Source: Haematospirillum sp. H1815 (lineage in GTDB: Bacteria > Pseudomonadota > Alphaproteobacteria > Rhodospirillales > Rhodospirillaceae). From it: a DNA stretch of 64,000 nucleotides. The stretch spans positions 1-64,000 of the forward strand of contig NZ_JAAVTA010000010.1 of NCBI RefSeq assembly GCF_012102705.1. The letters run 5' to 3'. A model generated the notes under the pieces. The model had not been told where the DNA came from. It made no database searches and saw only the letters and a list, made by a program, of their open reading frames with translations. Made by a program: the position numbers and the translations under genes. This document shows positions 20,846 to 29,409 of this stretch, piece after piece; within the stretch, counting starts at the first letter, position 1, and the number at the start of each line of letters is the position of its first letter.

Positions 20846-20881
20846 GCAAAAGCCGGGGCTGCAACAGCAGAACCCCGGCTT
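20846..20881. terminator. Bidirectional terminator between lipB and the convergent small gene
   Basis: A perfect 9-bp stem AAGCCGGGG/CCCCGGCTT lies at 20850-20881. On the minus strand it is followed by TTTTGC, so it most clearly ends the leftward gene at 20905. It can also stop lipB, although the rightward T-tract is poor. Confidence 0.75.
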
Positions 20882-20904
20882 GCACTCTATTCAAGACTGA
20901 ATAT

Positions 20905-21174
20905 TCACTCGTACTCTATGATGGCAATCTCGCCAGACAGGGCCGCATCATAAGGCGCACGCAGGTCATTGTCGGGAGCTTCATCAATTTCCCCGACCTG
21001 CTCGATCTCCACATCTTCGAAACCATCTTCTTCCAGGGCATCAACGGCATGCTCAACAGCCTGATCCGGATCGTCAGCCGTCAACATTACGCTGATGGCA
21101 ACGGGATCACTGCCTTCATCTGCTGTATCAGGACGGGCTTGCCCGACAACAACATAAACCACATTCTGAGCCAT
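20905..21174 (-). CDS. Small acidic protein of unknown function, 89 aa
   Basis: The 89-residue protein is strongly acidic, with many Asp and Glu and EDGFEDVEIEQVGEIDEAPD in the middle. It starts MAQNVVYVVVGQARPD. No known motif or membrane segment is seen; a small alpha/beta fold is plausible. GGAGA and GAGAG precede the ATG. It follows asd on the same strand after 159 bases and ends at a terminator. I cannot assign a role. Confidence 0.7.
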   Translation of the reverse strand: MAQNVVYVVVGQARPDTADEGSDPVAISVMLTADDPDQAVEHAVDALEEDGFEDVEIEQVGEIDEAPDNDLRAPYDAALSGEIAIIEYE

Positions 21175-21333
21175 GCTCTCGTTCTCCAGTTCTTTTCAAG
21201 GCCAGTTCTCGCGGGGAATGCCAGACAGACCCCGGATACCCGCAGGGCAATGGCCAGCCCGTCGTTACCCGACACCGATACCGTCTTTTTCGGAAAGACA
21301 CCAGCCCAAACCGCCTTCAGGCTGCTGTCAGGG

Positions 21334-22386
21334 TCAGGCCCAAGCCTTTGGCTGCAAGGCATCCCTGCGCTGACGAACCAGCTCTTCTGCAATTTGCACG
21401 GCGTTCAGGGCGGCTCCCTTCAGAAGCTGATCCCCGCACAAAAAGAACTCCAGCCCATGAGAACCAAAAGCCAAGCTCTGCCGGATACGCCCAACCTCCA
21501 CATCATAACGGCCCGATGCGGTCAGGGGCATGGGGTACAGGCGTTCCTGGGGATCATCAACTACAACAACACCGGGGGCTGCCGCCATAATATCGCGGGC
21601 AAGAACTGGATCAACGGGCTTCTCGGTCTCAACGACAACGGTCTCGGCATGGGCGCGCATGGTTGGAATACGCACGGACGTACAGGAAACCGGCAAATCA
21701 GCCAACCCGAGTATCTTACGGGTTTCCCAAGTAACCTTCATCTCTTCACGGGTATAACCGTTATCTTGGAAGGCATCGATATGCGGGATAAGGTTAAAAG
21801 GCAGAGGATGAGCAAAAACAGAGTGCCCGGCCTTGCCCGTATCCAGCCATGCACGGGCCTGCTCTTCCAGCTCTGCCATACCCTCAGCCCCGGCACCGGA
21901 TGCCGCCTGGTATGTGGACACCATGACCCTTTTCAGGCCAAAGGCCTGATGCAAAGGCCACAGGGCAACCGACAGGATCGCCGTTGTACAGTTGGGATTG
22001 GCGATAATCTGCGAATCTATAACAGCCGATGGATTGATCTCCGGCACAACAAGCGGAGTCCCCTCATCATACCGGAAGGCGGAGGAGTTATCGATCACCA
22101 CAACCCCACGAGCCGCCAACCGTGGAGCATGTTGCTGCGCAAAATCGCCTGATACAGCCAGCAGGGCTATATCACACTCAGCAGCGGCATCAACTGAAAA
22201 TGCCTCCACCGTCTTGGTGCCATAGGCCGTCTGGCACGTCTTGCCGGCAGAGCGGGCAGAGGCAAAAAGGCGCAGATCAGAGAGGGGAAAAGCACGGTCG
22301 GCCAAGACGCGCACCATCTCCTTCCCGACAGCCCCGGTTACACCGACAACAGCAACACGGGGACCAGCGGCAACATGGTGAGACAT
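21334..22386 (-). CDS. asd: Aspartate-semialdehyde dehydrogenase
   Basis: Asd reduces aspartyl phosphate to aspartate semialdehyde with NADPH, the branch point to lysine/diaminopimelate, threonine and methionine. From the ATG at 22386 the protein has 350 residues. It carries the NADP loop VGVTGAVGKEMV (14-25), the active-site Cys133 in ANPNCTTA, the base region SGAGAEGM and SVRIPTMRAHAE. The start is preceded by AGGAC; 28 further in-frame codons upstream are not conserved in type. It diverges from yciB. Confidence 0.96.
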   Translation of the reverse strand: MSHHVAAGPRVAVVGVTGAVGKEMVRVLADRAFPLSDLRLFASARSAGKTCQTAYGTKTVEAFSVDAAAECDIALLAVSGDFAQQHAPRLAARGVVVIDNSSAFRYDEGTPLVVPEINPSAVIDSQIIANPNCTTAILSVALWPLHQAFGLKRVMVSTYQAASGAGAEGMAELEEQARAWLDTGKAGHSVFAHPLPFNLIPHIDAFQDNGYTREEMKVTWETRKILGLADLPVSCTSVRIPTMRAHAETVVVETEKPVDPVLARDIMAAAPGVVVVDDPQERLYPMPLTASGRYDVEVGRIRQSLAFGSHGLEFFLCGDQLLKGAALNAVQIAEELVRQRRDALQPKAWA

Positions 22387-22557
22387 GAAAAAGAAGTCCT
22401 GTATATGAACCTTGAAACACGGGGGATTTATATCAGGCGATACAGAAAAGGAGAACAGGAAACCCCGCACACAGGGAGTATTTGCCCAAAATGCCGCAAT
22501 CTGGCATGGTGCCGCCCTTGACCGGAAAACAGATACTGCACGGATACCATAGCTGTC

Positions 22558-23118
22558 ATGAATAAATGGCTGAAAATTACCTTGGAGATGGGCCCTTTAC
22601 TGATCTTCTTTTTTGCTAACAGTCGGTTTGGACTGGTAACAGCCACAGCGGCATTTATGGTGGCACTGATCGTTTCGCTGGGGATCTTCTATCTCCATAG
22701 CAGGACCATTCCCCCCATGCTACTGATCGGCGGGGGCTTTGTTGGTATACTGGGCGGGCTGACAATTGCTCTCGACAACGACATGTTCATCAAGCTGAAG
22801 CCAACCTTGTTTAGCCTTGGCATGGCCGCCGTTCTGGGCGCAGGGCTTCTTTGCGGGAAGATCTTCCTGCGCACCCTGCTCGACGGCAGCATCAAGCTGA
22901 CGGAACAGGGCTGGAGACTGCTGAGCCTGCTGTGGATCGGCTACTTCGTCATGCTGGCAGGCGTAAACGAAATTGTATGGCGAACCATGGATACAGATAC
23001 TTGGGTCAGCTTCAAGGTCTTCGGGATCCTGCCCCTGACCCTTCTGTTTGCTGTTGCCCAGACACCGGTTCTCCTGCGCCATCAATGCACAGACCAAGAA
23101 GAGGCCGAGACATCCTGA
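22558..23118 (+). CDS. yciB: Inner-membrane septation-related protein YciB/IspZ family
   Basis: The 186-residue polytopic membrane protein begins with the family signature LEMGPLLIFFFANSRFGL and has five to six hydrophobic segments spread to about residue 170. WIGYFVMLAGVNEIVWR and WVSFKVFGILPLTLLFAV are further conserved blocks. YciB is associated with septum formation and envelope integrity in enterics and Shigella; its molecular role is unsettled. It is convergent with the ATP12-like gene with one base between stops. Confidence 0.92.
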   Translation: MNKWLKITLEMGPLLIFFFANSRFGLVTATAAFMVALIVSLGIFYLHSRTIPPMLLIGGGFVGILGGLTIALDNDMFIKLKPTLFSLGMAAVLGAGLLCGKIFLRTLLDGSIKLTEQGWRLLSLLWIGYFVMLAGVNEIVWRTMDTDTWVSFKVFGILPLTLLFAVAQTPVLLRHQCTDQEEAETS

Positions 23119-23119
23119 A

Positions 23120-23830
23120 CTATCGCGTGCCCAACAAAGAAGCGTAGACCTCCATCTGCACCAGATCATGGCGCAGAGCTGTGCGGCGTTGCACGGCCTC
23201 GTGATCCTCTCCCCACAGAGACGACTGGTACAGCTCGTCAAGAAGGGAGGCATCAAACGCCGTCGCCGCATCAATGTGCCTACGCACAAGGGCCAAGGCA
23301 AGAATCAACGAGTTGCAACCCGATGCAACGCCATGGAAAACGGTCAGCATCTCGTTGGTCAGGCCCATTATAGCCTGCCTCATCGCCGCGACATAGGCAC
23401 TGTCCTGCTGCTGTGGCATAAGCCCACGGGTAGCCAGAGGCTTCACATCCAAGACGTCCCCAGCCCAAGCCAGCAGCGGACCCCACGTCACGGCCTGTAG
23501 CTCAACCAAGTCAGCCGGATCTGCGGCATGATAAAAAAGGACATCACCGTGTACATGGTCCATCAGCCCTTCAATCAGGGCTGAACGTTGATCTTCCATA
23601 CGATCCACAGCCGCGCTGGCCAACCGGGTCATCGGCATGGCAGCAAAAGACAGGCTGTCCCCCTGATCGTTCCATTCGCGGGCAATGGCTTCGGCCAAGA
23701 CACGCGACTGCACCTGCAACGGCCTGCCGGAAGCGACGTTGATAGACTTACCGTCCAGCTCAACGCCGTATCCCGCATCACCATCACAACAAACGGAAGC
23801 CTGCTTCCAGAATCGCCGGGGCCGTTGCAT
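23120..23830 (-). CDS. ATP12-family F1-ATPase assembly chaperone
   Basis: The 236-residue protein matches the ATP12 family found in alphaproteobacteria and mitochondria, which binds F1 alpha subunits before assembly. Evidence: RFWKQASV near the N-terminus, YGVELDGKSINVASGRPL, the conserved AMPMTRLASAAVDR, and GDVLFYHA. The ATG at 23830 has GGAAC 5 bases upstream and gives the usual N-terminus. A GTG at 23860 is an alternative. It is the last gene of the run from degQ, 46 bases after asmA. F1 genes themselves are not in the window. Confidence 0.88.
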   Translation of the reverse strand: MQRPRRFWKQASVCCDGDAGYGVELDGKSINVASGRPLQVQSRVLAEAIAREWNDQGDSLSFAAMPMTRLASAAVDRMEDQRSALIEGLMDHVHGDVLFYHAADPADLVELQAVTWGPLLAWAGDVLDVKPLATRGLMPQQQDSAYVAAMRQAIMGLTNEMLTVFHGVASGCNSLILALALVRRHIDAATAFDASLLDELYQSSLWGEDHEAVQRRTALRHDLVQMEVYASLLGTR

Positions 23831-23876
23831 CTGTTCCAAAATCACTGACTTACTTTCCACAATGTACGCACCACTT

Positions 23877-26027
23877 CTAGCGCAGAAGCCCTTTCAGCCC
23901 CTTCTTGATCGAGTCAACCGGGTTATCGGGTGCTGCCGGGGCCTGTTTGGACGGTTGCGCCCCATCAGAGGAAGAGGATTTTCCTCCCTGACCCAAGGCC
24001 GTCGCACACGGCGATGAATCAGCAGACGACGAACCCGCAGCATTCCCCCCCTGCAGGGCTCCCAACAGGCTCTTGCCTCCGCCGCCGCCAGCCAGCGCGC
24101 CGGCTATGGACAGGGCTGTCTTGGCCACGCCAGCAGCATCAACACCAATGGAAGGACTGGCCAATGTACCCTGCAAGCGCAGGAAATCGGCCAACGCCCC
24201 GACACCAACCCCGACACCTCCCTTGGCAGACGGACGGACCCCGACATCCAGAGCTTCCCGGCCAAGGTCCACCTTGCCTGATGACACTACGTTCATCTTG
24301 GCTGTTTCAAAGGCAATCTGCTTGTCCCAACCAAGGATACCATGGTTGGCCTGCACATTGATCACACCACACATCAGGTGGGTGTTGGGCTCACGCTTGC
24401 CGACAGGATTCAGCTGTTCAGTCAACTGGTTGAGAATGTCGGCACCAGCCCAGTCGATCAGGGCATTATTGATGCGCCCCTCCCCCATACGGACCAGGAT
24501 ACGACCGTCTAGAGAAGCCATGAGGGCAGCAACCGATGCTCCATTGGCTTTCAGCGAAACCGTGGCATCAGAAGACACACCCGACAACAGGTCGGTTTTA
24601 CCAATCTGGCTGAACACACGGCCCAGAACCACCTTGTCCGCTTTGGCATCAAGCTTGAAATCAGCGGGACCAGCCGGTGCGGCAAGGTGGATGTTGGCAG
24701 TAACGGTTCCATCACCCAGACGCATGCTGGCCGGCGTAATGCCAAGTCGCCCGTTGACCAATTCCCCTTTTGCCGCCACGGCTTCAAGCTCAACCGCATC
24801 AGGCATCACCAAGCGGGATACCTGAACATCAAAGCGGGCATCAACAACTTTCAGGCCTGAAAGATCAAGACGCTCTGCTGAAAAGACCTTGCCGGAATGT
24901 GAACCCGCCGTCCCCCCGGCAGAAACAGACCCCGTACCCGCGGTTGGTGCAGCCTTGCCTGCTGACTGCGATGGAGGCAGCAATGCCTTCAGGTCAAGAA
25001 GAGGGGACTGCAGGGCAACATCGACGCGAGGACGAGCTCCTCCGGTCTCTATCCCCACGGTCCCTGTCACTTTTGATGAACCGGATGAAAGGACAAGATC
25101 CGATACCTTCCAAGCTGTTCCACCACCCGAAACAGACGCCGCAAGATCCACAGCCGGAATTTTTGGAACATCCCCGAGCAAAGGCTTCAGCTTTTCCAGG
25201 GATGATGCGCGAACATGCAGCTTCAACGCCAATCCGGCCCCAGACAATGGGTCCTTGATGGCACCATCGGCTGTAAAATCAATGCCGCCAACATCGCCCT
25301 TTACAGACAAGGGCCATGGCTTCCCGTCCCTGTCCTTGTTCAACAAGGCCGCAACGGGACCCAGCCCACCAGCTACATCAAATCCAACAGCATTAAACGA
25401 ACCACGAATATCAAGCGAAACCGGATCATGAGGGGACGAAGCCCCCAAACTGACACCTGCAAGCTCAAGAACCTTGGTCGCACCGGTCTTGCCATCCCGC
25501 CAGGTCAGGCGGCCATCCTTGATCAGAACCGATGCCAGGAAGGGTATGGGAGCTCCTGCCGAAGGGGCTGCGTCAGGTGCGGGGGATCCAGACGGTGCCG
25601 ATGCCGCGGGCTTCTTCTGCCCCTCGGGCTTGCCAACCGGGAATTCCCAGTTTCCAACCCCCTTGGCATTGGTTTCCAGAAGGATATCCGGCCTGACAAG
25701 AACCAGGCGCCCAACGCGGATATCACCGAACAGGGCCGGAATCAGCGCCAGTTCAGCCTCAACCCGTTCAACAGACACCATGTGAGGGCGCGATCCCCAA
25801 GACGCATTCGCAAAGCTGGCCTGATTGACAACGATCGCCGGGCTGAACCCCAAGGCGAGGTCCAGGTTTCCATCAAGGGTCAGACGACGGCCTGTCATGG
25901 CCTCAACCTGGGCGGCAACCACATCCTTGTACTTGTTGACGTCCAGCGTTGATAACACAACGGCCACACCAATAACCGCCACCACAACAAGAGCCACAAG
26001 GCCCTTCAACACCGTTGAAATACGCAT
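23877..26027 (-). CDS. AsmA family protein
   Basis: The 716-residue protein has one N-terminal membrane anchor (about 7-27, GLVALVVVAVIGVAVVL). A long periplasmic region of the AsmA type follows, starting LDVNKYKDVVAAQVEAMTGRRLTLDG. AsmA-like proteins are bridge-like envelope proteins implicated in phospholipid movement to the outer membrane. The middle holds Pro/Ala/Ser-rich linkers (about 130-160 and 365-385) and the C-terminus is Gly/Ser-rich, both probably disordered. The ATG overlaps the stop of the HAD phosphatase gene by one base. Confidence 0.88.
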   Translation of the reverse strand: MRISTVLKGLVALVVVAVIGVAVVLSTLDVNKYKDVVAAQVEAMTGRRLTLDGNLDLALGFSPAIVVNQASFANASWGSRPHMVSVERVEAELALIPALFGDIRVGRLVLVRPDILLETNAKGVGNWEFPVGKPEGQKKPAASAPSGSPAPDAAPSAGAPIPFLASVLIKDGRLTWRDGKTGATKVLELAGVSLGASSPHDPVSLDIRGSFNAVGFDVAGGLGPVAALLNKDRDGKPWPLSVKGDVGGIDFTADGAIKDPLSGAGLALKLHVRASSLEKLKPLLGDVPKIPAVDLAASVSGGGTAWKVSDLVLSSGSSKVTGTVGIETGGARPRVDVALQSPLLDLKALLPPSQSAGKAAPTAGTGSVSAGGTAGSHSGKVFSAERLDLSGLKVVDARFDVQVSRLVMPDAVELEAVAAKGELVNGRLGITPASMRLGDGTVTANIHLAAPAGPADFKLDAKADKVVLGRVFSQIGKTDLLSGVSSDATVSLKANGASVAALMASLDGRILVRMGEGRINNALIDWAGADILNQLTEQLNPVGKREPNTHLMCGVINVQANHGILGWDKQIAFETAKMNVVSSGKVDLGREALDVGVRPSAKGGVGVGVGALADFLRLQGTLASPSIGVDAAGVAKTALSIAGALAGGGGGKSLLGALQGGNAAGSSSADSSPCATALGQGGKSSSSDGAQPSKQAPAAPDNPVDSIKKGLKGLLR

Positions 26028-26710
26028 TATTCCTGTCCCCTGCCCAACACACGCCCGATCAATGCCGGCAAGACAACCGGCTCTTCTGCCACGGCTTCAG
26101 CACCAGCCTGCCACAACCCGGATATATCATGATTGCCCCATGCCACGCCAATGGCTGATACCCCGGCAGCGCGGGCCATCATCATATCAAAAGATGTATC
26201 ACCAATCACAACCGTATTTTTCCGCTCTGCACCCGTCTGGCGAACAGCCTGTTCAACAAGGAAGGGACTGGGCTTTCCCGGCCCGTCATCCGCTGTACCA
26301 ACCGTCACAAAATAATCAGCCAGACCGTAACGCTCCACAAACGCAAGAACACCGCGGCGTCCCATGCCCGTCACAAGCCCCATCAGGATCTCTTGCTTCC
26401 GCAAATCATCCAGCACGGACCGGATATGTGGGAACAGACGGTCATGACCATCGCCCTTCTCTCGCAAAGCAGGAAAGATCTGACGGTACGCCACAGCCAC
26501 GCGCTGATGAACAGCAGCATCATAATCTGGCAAAACAAAGGCCACCATGTCCACAAGAGGCAACCCCGTTCCACGGGCAACAAGGCTTGCAGACGGGCAG
26601 GCAATCCCCTCTTGCCGGCATGCCTCATGTATGGTTTCCAGAATCAGGGAACGGGTGTTCAGAAGTGTCCCGTCCACATCCCACAACACAAGACGTAGAG
26701 GCGTGGTCAT
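26027..26710 (-). CDS. HAD-superfamily hydrolase (phosphoglycolate phosphatase-like)
   Basis: This 227-residue Mg-dependent phosphatase has motif I WDVDGTLL with nucleophile Asp11 and acid Asp13, motif II in LVTGMG, the lysine in GKPSPFLV and motif IV GDTSFDMMMA. The helical cap between motifs I and II is that of the Gph/YcjU type. The substrate is not known. Its start overlaps the rluC stop by four bases (ATGA) and its stop overlaps asmA by one, so it is translationally coupled on both sides. Confidence 0.9.
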   Translation of the reverse strand: MTTPLRLVLWDVDGTLLNTRSLILETIHEACRQEGIACPSASLVARGTGLPLVDMVAFVLPDYDAAVHQRVAVAYRQIFPALREKGDGHDRLFPHIRSVLDDLRKQEILMGLVTGMGRRGVLAFVERYGLADYFVTVGTADDGPGKPSPFLVEQAVRQTGAERKNTVVIGDTSFDMMMARAAGVSAIGVAWGNHDISGLWQAGAEAVAEEPVVLPALIGRVLGRGQE

Positions 26711-27726
26711 TTTTTCTTGCGTGTTGTTTCAGGAAGCACGGCAAAAGGATCGGCAACCTCCTTCTCATCAAACCCGAAGGCCTCAAAGCTACTGACCATA
26801 TGTCTGGGCAATGGGGCCTGTATCGTCAACTCCCCCCGTCCGGACGGATGCGGGATACGTAGCGCCCGCGCGTGCAGATGAAGCTTCCGCGATATACCTT
26901 CGCCCTGAATGTGGGCCTCGGCCCCGCCATATTTCCCATCCCCCAGAATGGGTGTTCCCAGATAGGCACAATGAACACGCAGCTGATGAGTCCGGCCAGT
27001 CAATGGCTCCAGATGCAGCCAGGTTACACAGCGCCCGGCCTTGTCCAGAACCGCAAACTCGGTACGGGCGGCCTGCCCCTCTTCCACATTGACTTCCATC
27101 TTCTCAACGCCAGCGACCGGAACCTTGGCAACCGGTGCCCGGATACTCCCCCGGGACGGATTGGGATACCCGACAACCAGCGCCCAGTAGATCTTGCGGG
27201 CAGCACGGGAACGGAACGCAGCCGCCAAGGCAGACGCAGAGCGGGCGGAGCGGGCCAGAACCAGAATGCCAGAGGTATCTTTGTCCAGACGATGCACCAG
27301 ACGGGGGCGTTCCCGGCTGTCAAAACGCAGAACATCCAGCAGGGCATCAACATGCACCTTGGTATTGGTCCCTCCCTGCACAGCCAACCCGGGGGGCTTG
27401 TTCAGCACAAGGACATCATCATCACGGTACAGGATGGATTCCAGGATCATCGCCTCGTCATCAGGGCGAATGGCAGGTGCGGCACTGCGAGCCGGCATTG
27501 CATCGGCATGATCTGCTGGATCTGCCGGCAGAGGGGGAATTCTGACCATCTGCCCTGCTTCAAGCCGTTGCCCTGCCTTGGCACGGCGCCCATCAACACG
27601 CACCTGCCCCGTGCGCAACAACTTTTCCAGACGCCCCTGGGATACGGCTGGCCAACGGCGGCGGAACCAGCGATCCAGACGCACATCAGCTTCGTCTGCC
27701 GCAACAGGGATCAATTGAACACTCAT
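26707..27726 (-). CDS. rluC: 23S rRNA pseudouridine synthase, RluC/RluD family
   Basis: The 339-residue enzyme has an N-terminal S4 RNA-binding domain (about 15-60) and a catalytic domain with RLVHRLDKDTSGILVLAR, whose first Asp of LDKDTSG is the catalytic one. GRTHQLRVHCAYLGTPILGD is the second signature. In E. coli RluC modifies helix positions in 23S rRNA; RluD is a close alternative. The ATG at 27726 is inside the crcB stop overlap and has GGAG upstream. A much longer in-frame extension overlaps crcB and is not used. Confidence 0.92.
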   Translation of the reverse strand: MSVQLIPVAADEADVRLDRWFRRRWPAVSQGRLEKLLRTGQVRVDGRRAKAGQRLEAGQMVRIPPLPADPADHADAMPARSAAPAIRPDDEAMILESILYRDDDVLVLNKPPGLAVQGGTNTKVHVDALLDVLRFDSRERPRLVHRLDKDTSGILVLARSARSASALAAAFRSRAARKIYWALVVGYPNPSRGSIRAPVAKVPVAGVEKMEVNVEEGQAARTEFAVLDKAGRCVTWLHLEPLTGRTHQLRVHCAYLGTPILGDGKYGGAEAHIQGEGISRKLHLHARALRIPHPSGRGELTIQAPLPRHMVSSFEAFGFDEKEVADPFAVLPETTRKKK

Positions 27727-28106
27727 GACATACTCCAGCGTACCAAGGCCATCCCCACAAACAGGGCTGCCGTTCCCACCACAACGGATCCAACCGCATA
27801 AACAGCAGCCAGACCGGCATGACGATCCATCAGCATCGCCAGATCCAGGGAAAACGTAGAGAAGGTTGTAAACCCGCCAAGAACGCCGACAAACAAAAAA
27901 ACCTGCCAGAAACCGGGTAATGACCATTTTCTGGCAACAATCTCGACCAGAATCCCCATAATCAGGGAACCAGCGACATTGACCACCAGAGTACCCCACG
28001 GAAAGCCCGATCCGGCCCAACGTCCAACACCCGCCATCACAGCATACCGCAGCACAGACCCCAAGGCTCCGCCAACCGCCACTGCCACAACAGCCCACAC
28101 ACTCAT
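27723..28106 (-). CDS. crcB: Fluoride-specific ion channel FluC/CrcB
   Basis: The 127-residue membrane protein forms dual-topology dimers that export fluoride. It has four hydrophobic segments and the family signatures GALGSVLRY, WGTLVVNVAGSLIMG and GVLGGFTTFSTFSLD (the Phe and Asn pore residues). The start overlaps the rarA stop by four bases, and its stop overlaps the rluC start by four bases. No fluoride riboswitch is visible, as expected for a gene inside an operon. Confidence 0.95.
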   Translation of the reverse strand: MSVWAVVAVAVGGALGSVLRYAVMAGVGRWAGSGFPWGTLVVNVAGSLIMGILVEIVARKWSLPGFWQVFLFVGVLGGFTTFSTFSLDLAMLMDRHAGLAAVYAVGSVVVGTAALFVGMALVRWSMS

Positions 28107-29407
28107 GACTTGCCTTTCATCGCGACACGACGAGCCCGCAGTCGGCCCCAGTAATCCAGACGGCGGCGTATTTCCCTCTCGAATCCACGCTCGGGAGGGT
28201 TATAGAACGGCACCCGCTCCATCCCCTCGGGGAAATAGTCCTGCCCGGAGAATCCATCCGGTTGATCATGATCATAGGCATACCCCGCCCCATACCCCAA
28301 AGTCTTCATCAAGGCGGTCGGGGCATTGAGAATATGGGGCGGAGGCATCAGCGACCCTGTCTGCCGGGCCGCCTTGCGGGCCGCCTTCCAGGCCACATAA
28401 GCCGCATTGGATTTCGGGGCTGTCCCCAGATACAGGACAAGTTGCACCAAGGCCAGCTCCCCTTCCGGAGATCCCAGCCGATCAAACGCATCCCACGCCG
28501 CGATCGCCTGGTCCAAGGCTGCGGGATCAGCAAGACCGATATCTTCCACAGCAAACCGGACAAGCCGTCGCAGAATATAGGCAGGGTCCTCACCACCCTC
28601 GATCATACGGGCACACCAGTACAGGGCCGCATCCGGGTCCGATCCCCGAAGAGACTTATGCAAGGCGGAAATCAGGTTATAGTGCCCCTCTCGGTCCTTG
28701 TCGTAAACGGGTGCCCGCTTCTGAAGCAGGCGGACCAGATCCTCCGTTCCCAGGAACACGCCAGTTGCACTTCCAAAAACCTCTTCGGCCATCGCCAGCA
28801 TATAGCGCCCGTCACCATCAGCCATCGCCCGCATTTGCTCACGTGCCTCAGGCTCCAGGGGCAAAGGCCGGGCCATGATCTCTTCTGCGCGGGCCAGGAG
28901 CTGTTCCAGCGCATCATCGTCCAGGCGCCTGAGAACAAGGACCCGCGCCCGCGACAGCAAAGCCGCATTCAACTCAAAGCTGGGGTTCTCGGTGGTTGCC
29001 CCGACCAAGGTAATGGTTCCGTCCTCCACGTAGGGCAAAAAAGCATCCTGCTGTGCACGGTTGAAACGATGGATCTCGTCCACGAACAACAAGGTGCCCC
29101 GGCCGACAGAACGCCGCTGCTTGGCAGCATCAAAAACCTTGCGCAAATCAGCCACACCGGAAAAAACGGCTGACAGGGGCTCAAAGTGAAGCTCCGTCTG
29201 TTCGGCAAGAAGCCGGGCAATCGTGGTCTTTCCACACCCCGGAGGCCCCCAGAGGATAACCGAGGACAGGCGCTGTGTCCGCAGCATGCGCCCCAAGGGC
29301 CCGTCCTCTGCCAGAAGGTGAGCCTGCCCGACCACATCCGAAAGCCGCCGGGGCCTGAGGTGATCCGCTAACGGACGTGGCGCAGCTTGTTCAAACAATC
29401 CTGTCAT
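28103..29407 (-). CDS. rarA: Replication-associated recombination protein A (MgsA/WRNIP1 family AAA+ ATPase)
   Basis: The 434-residue AAA+ protein acts at stalled replication forks. Walker A is WGPPGCGKTTIARLLA, Walker B LLFVDEIHRFN, and sensor 1 lies in LVGATTENPSFELN. The C-terminal tetramerisation part includes HKSLRGSDPDAALYW. The ATG at 29407 or the GTG at 29413 may start the protein; the GTG overlaps the degQ stop. It lies between degQ and crcB without a gap. Confidence 0.93.
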   Translation of the reverse strand: MTGLFEQAAPRPLADHLRPRRLSDVVGQAHLLAEDGPLGRMLRTQRLSSVILWGPPGCGKTTIARLLAEQTELHFEPLSAVFSGVADLRKVFDAAKQRRSVGRGTLLFVDEIHRFNRAQQDAFLPYVEDGTITLVGATTENPSFELNAALLSRARVLVLRRLDDDALEQLLARAEEIMARPLPLEPEAREQMRAMADGDGRYMLAMAEEVFGSATGVFLGTEDLVRLLQKRAPVYDKDREGHYNLISALHKSLRGSDPDAALYWCARMIEGGEDPAYILRRLVRFAVEDIGLADPAALDQAIAAWDAFDRLGSPEGELALVQLVLYLGTAPKSNAAYVAWKAARKAARQTGSLMPPPHILNAPTALMKTLGYGAGYAYDHDQPDGFSGQDYFPEGMERVPFYNPPERGFEREIRRRLDYWGRLRARRVAMKGKS

Positions 29408-29409
29408 AA

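Noticed and set aside
27727-28098. N-terminal extension of rluC by 124 residues
   Set aside because: It overlaps all of crcB in another frame and reads as Cys/Gly-rich noise; the ATG at 27726 has its own ribosome-binding site.
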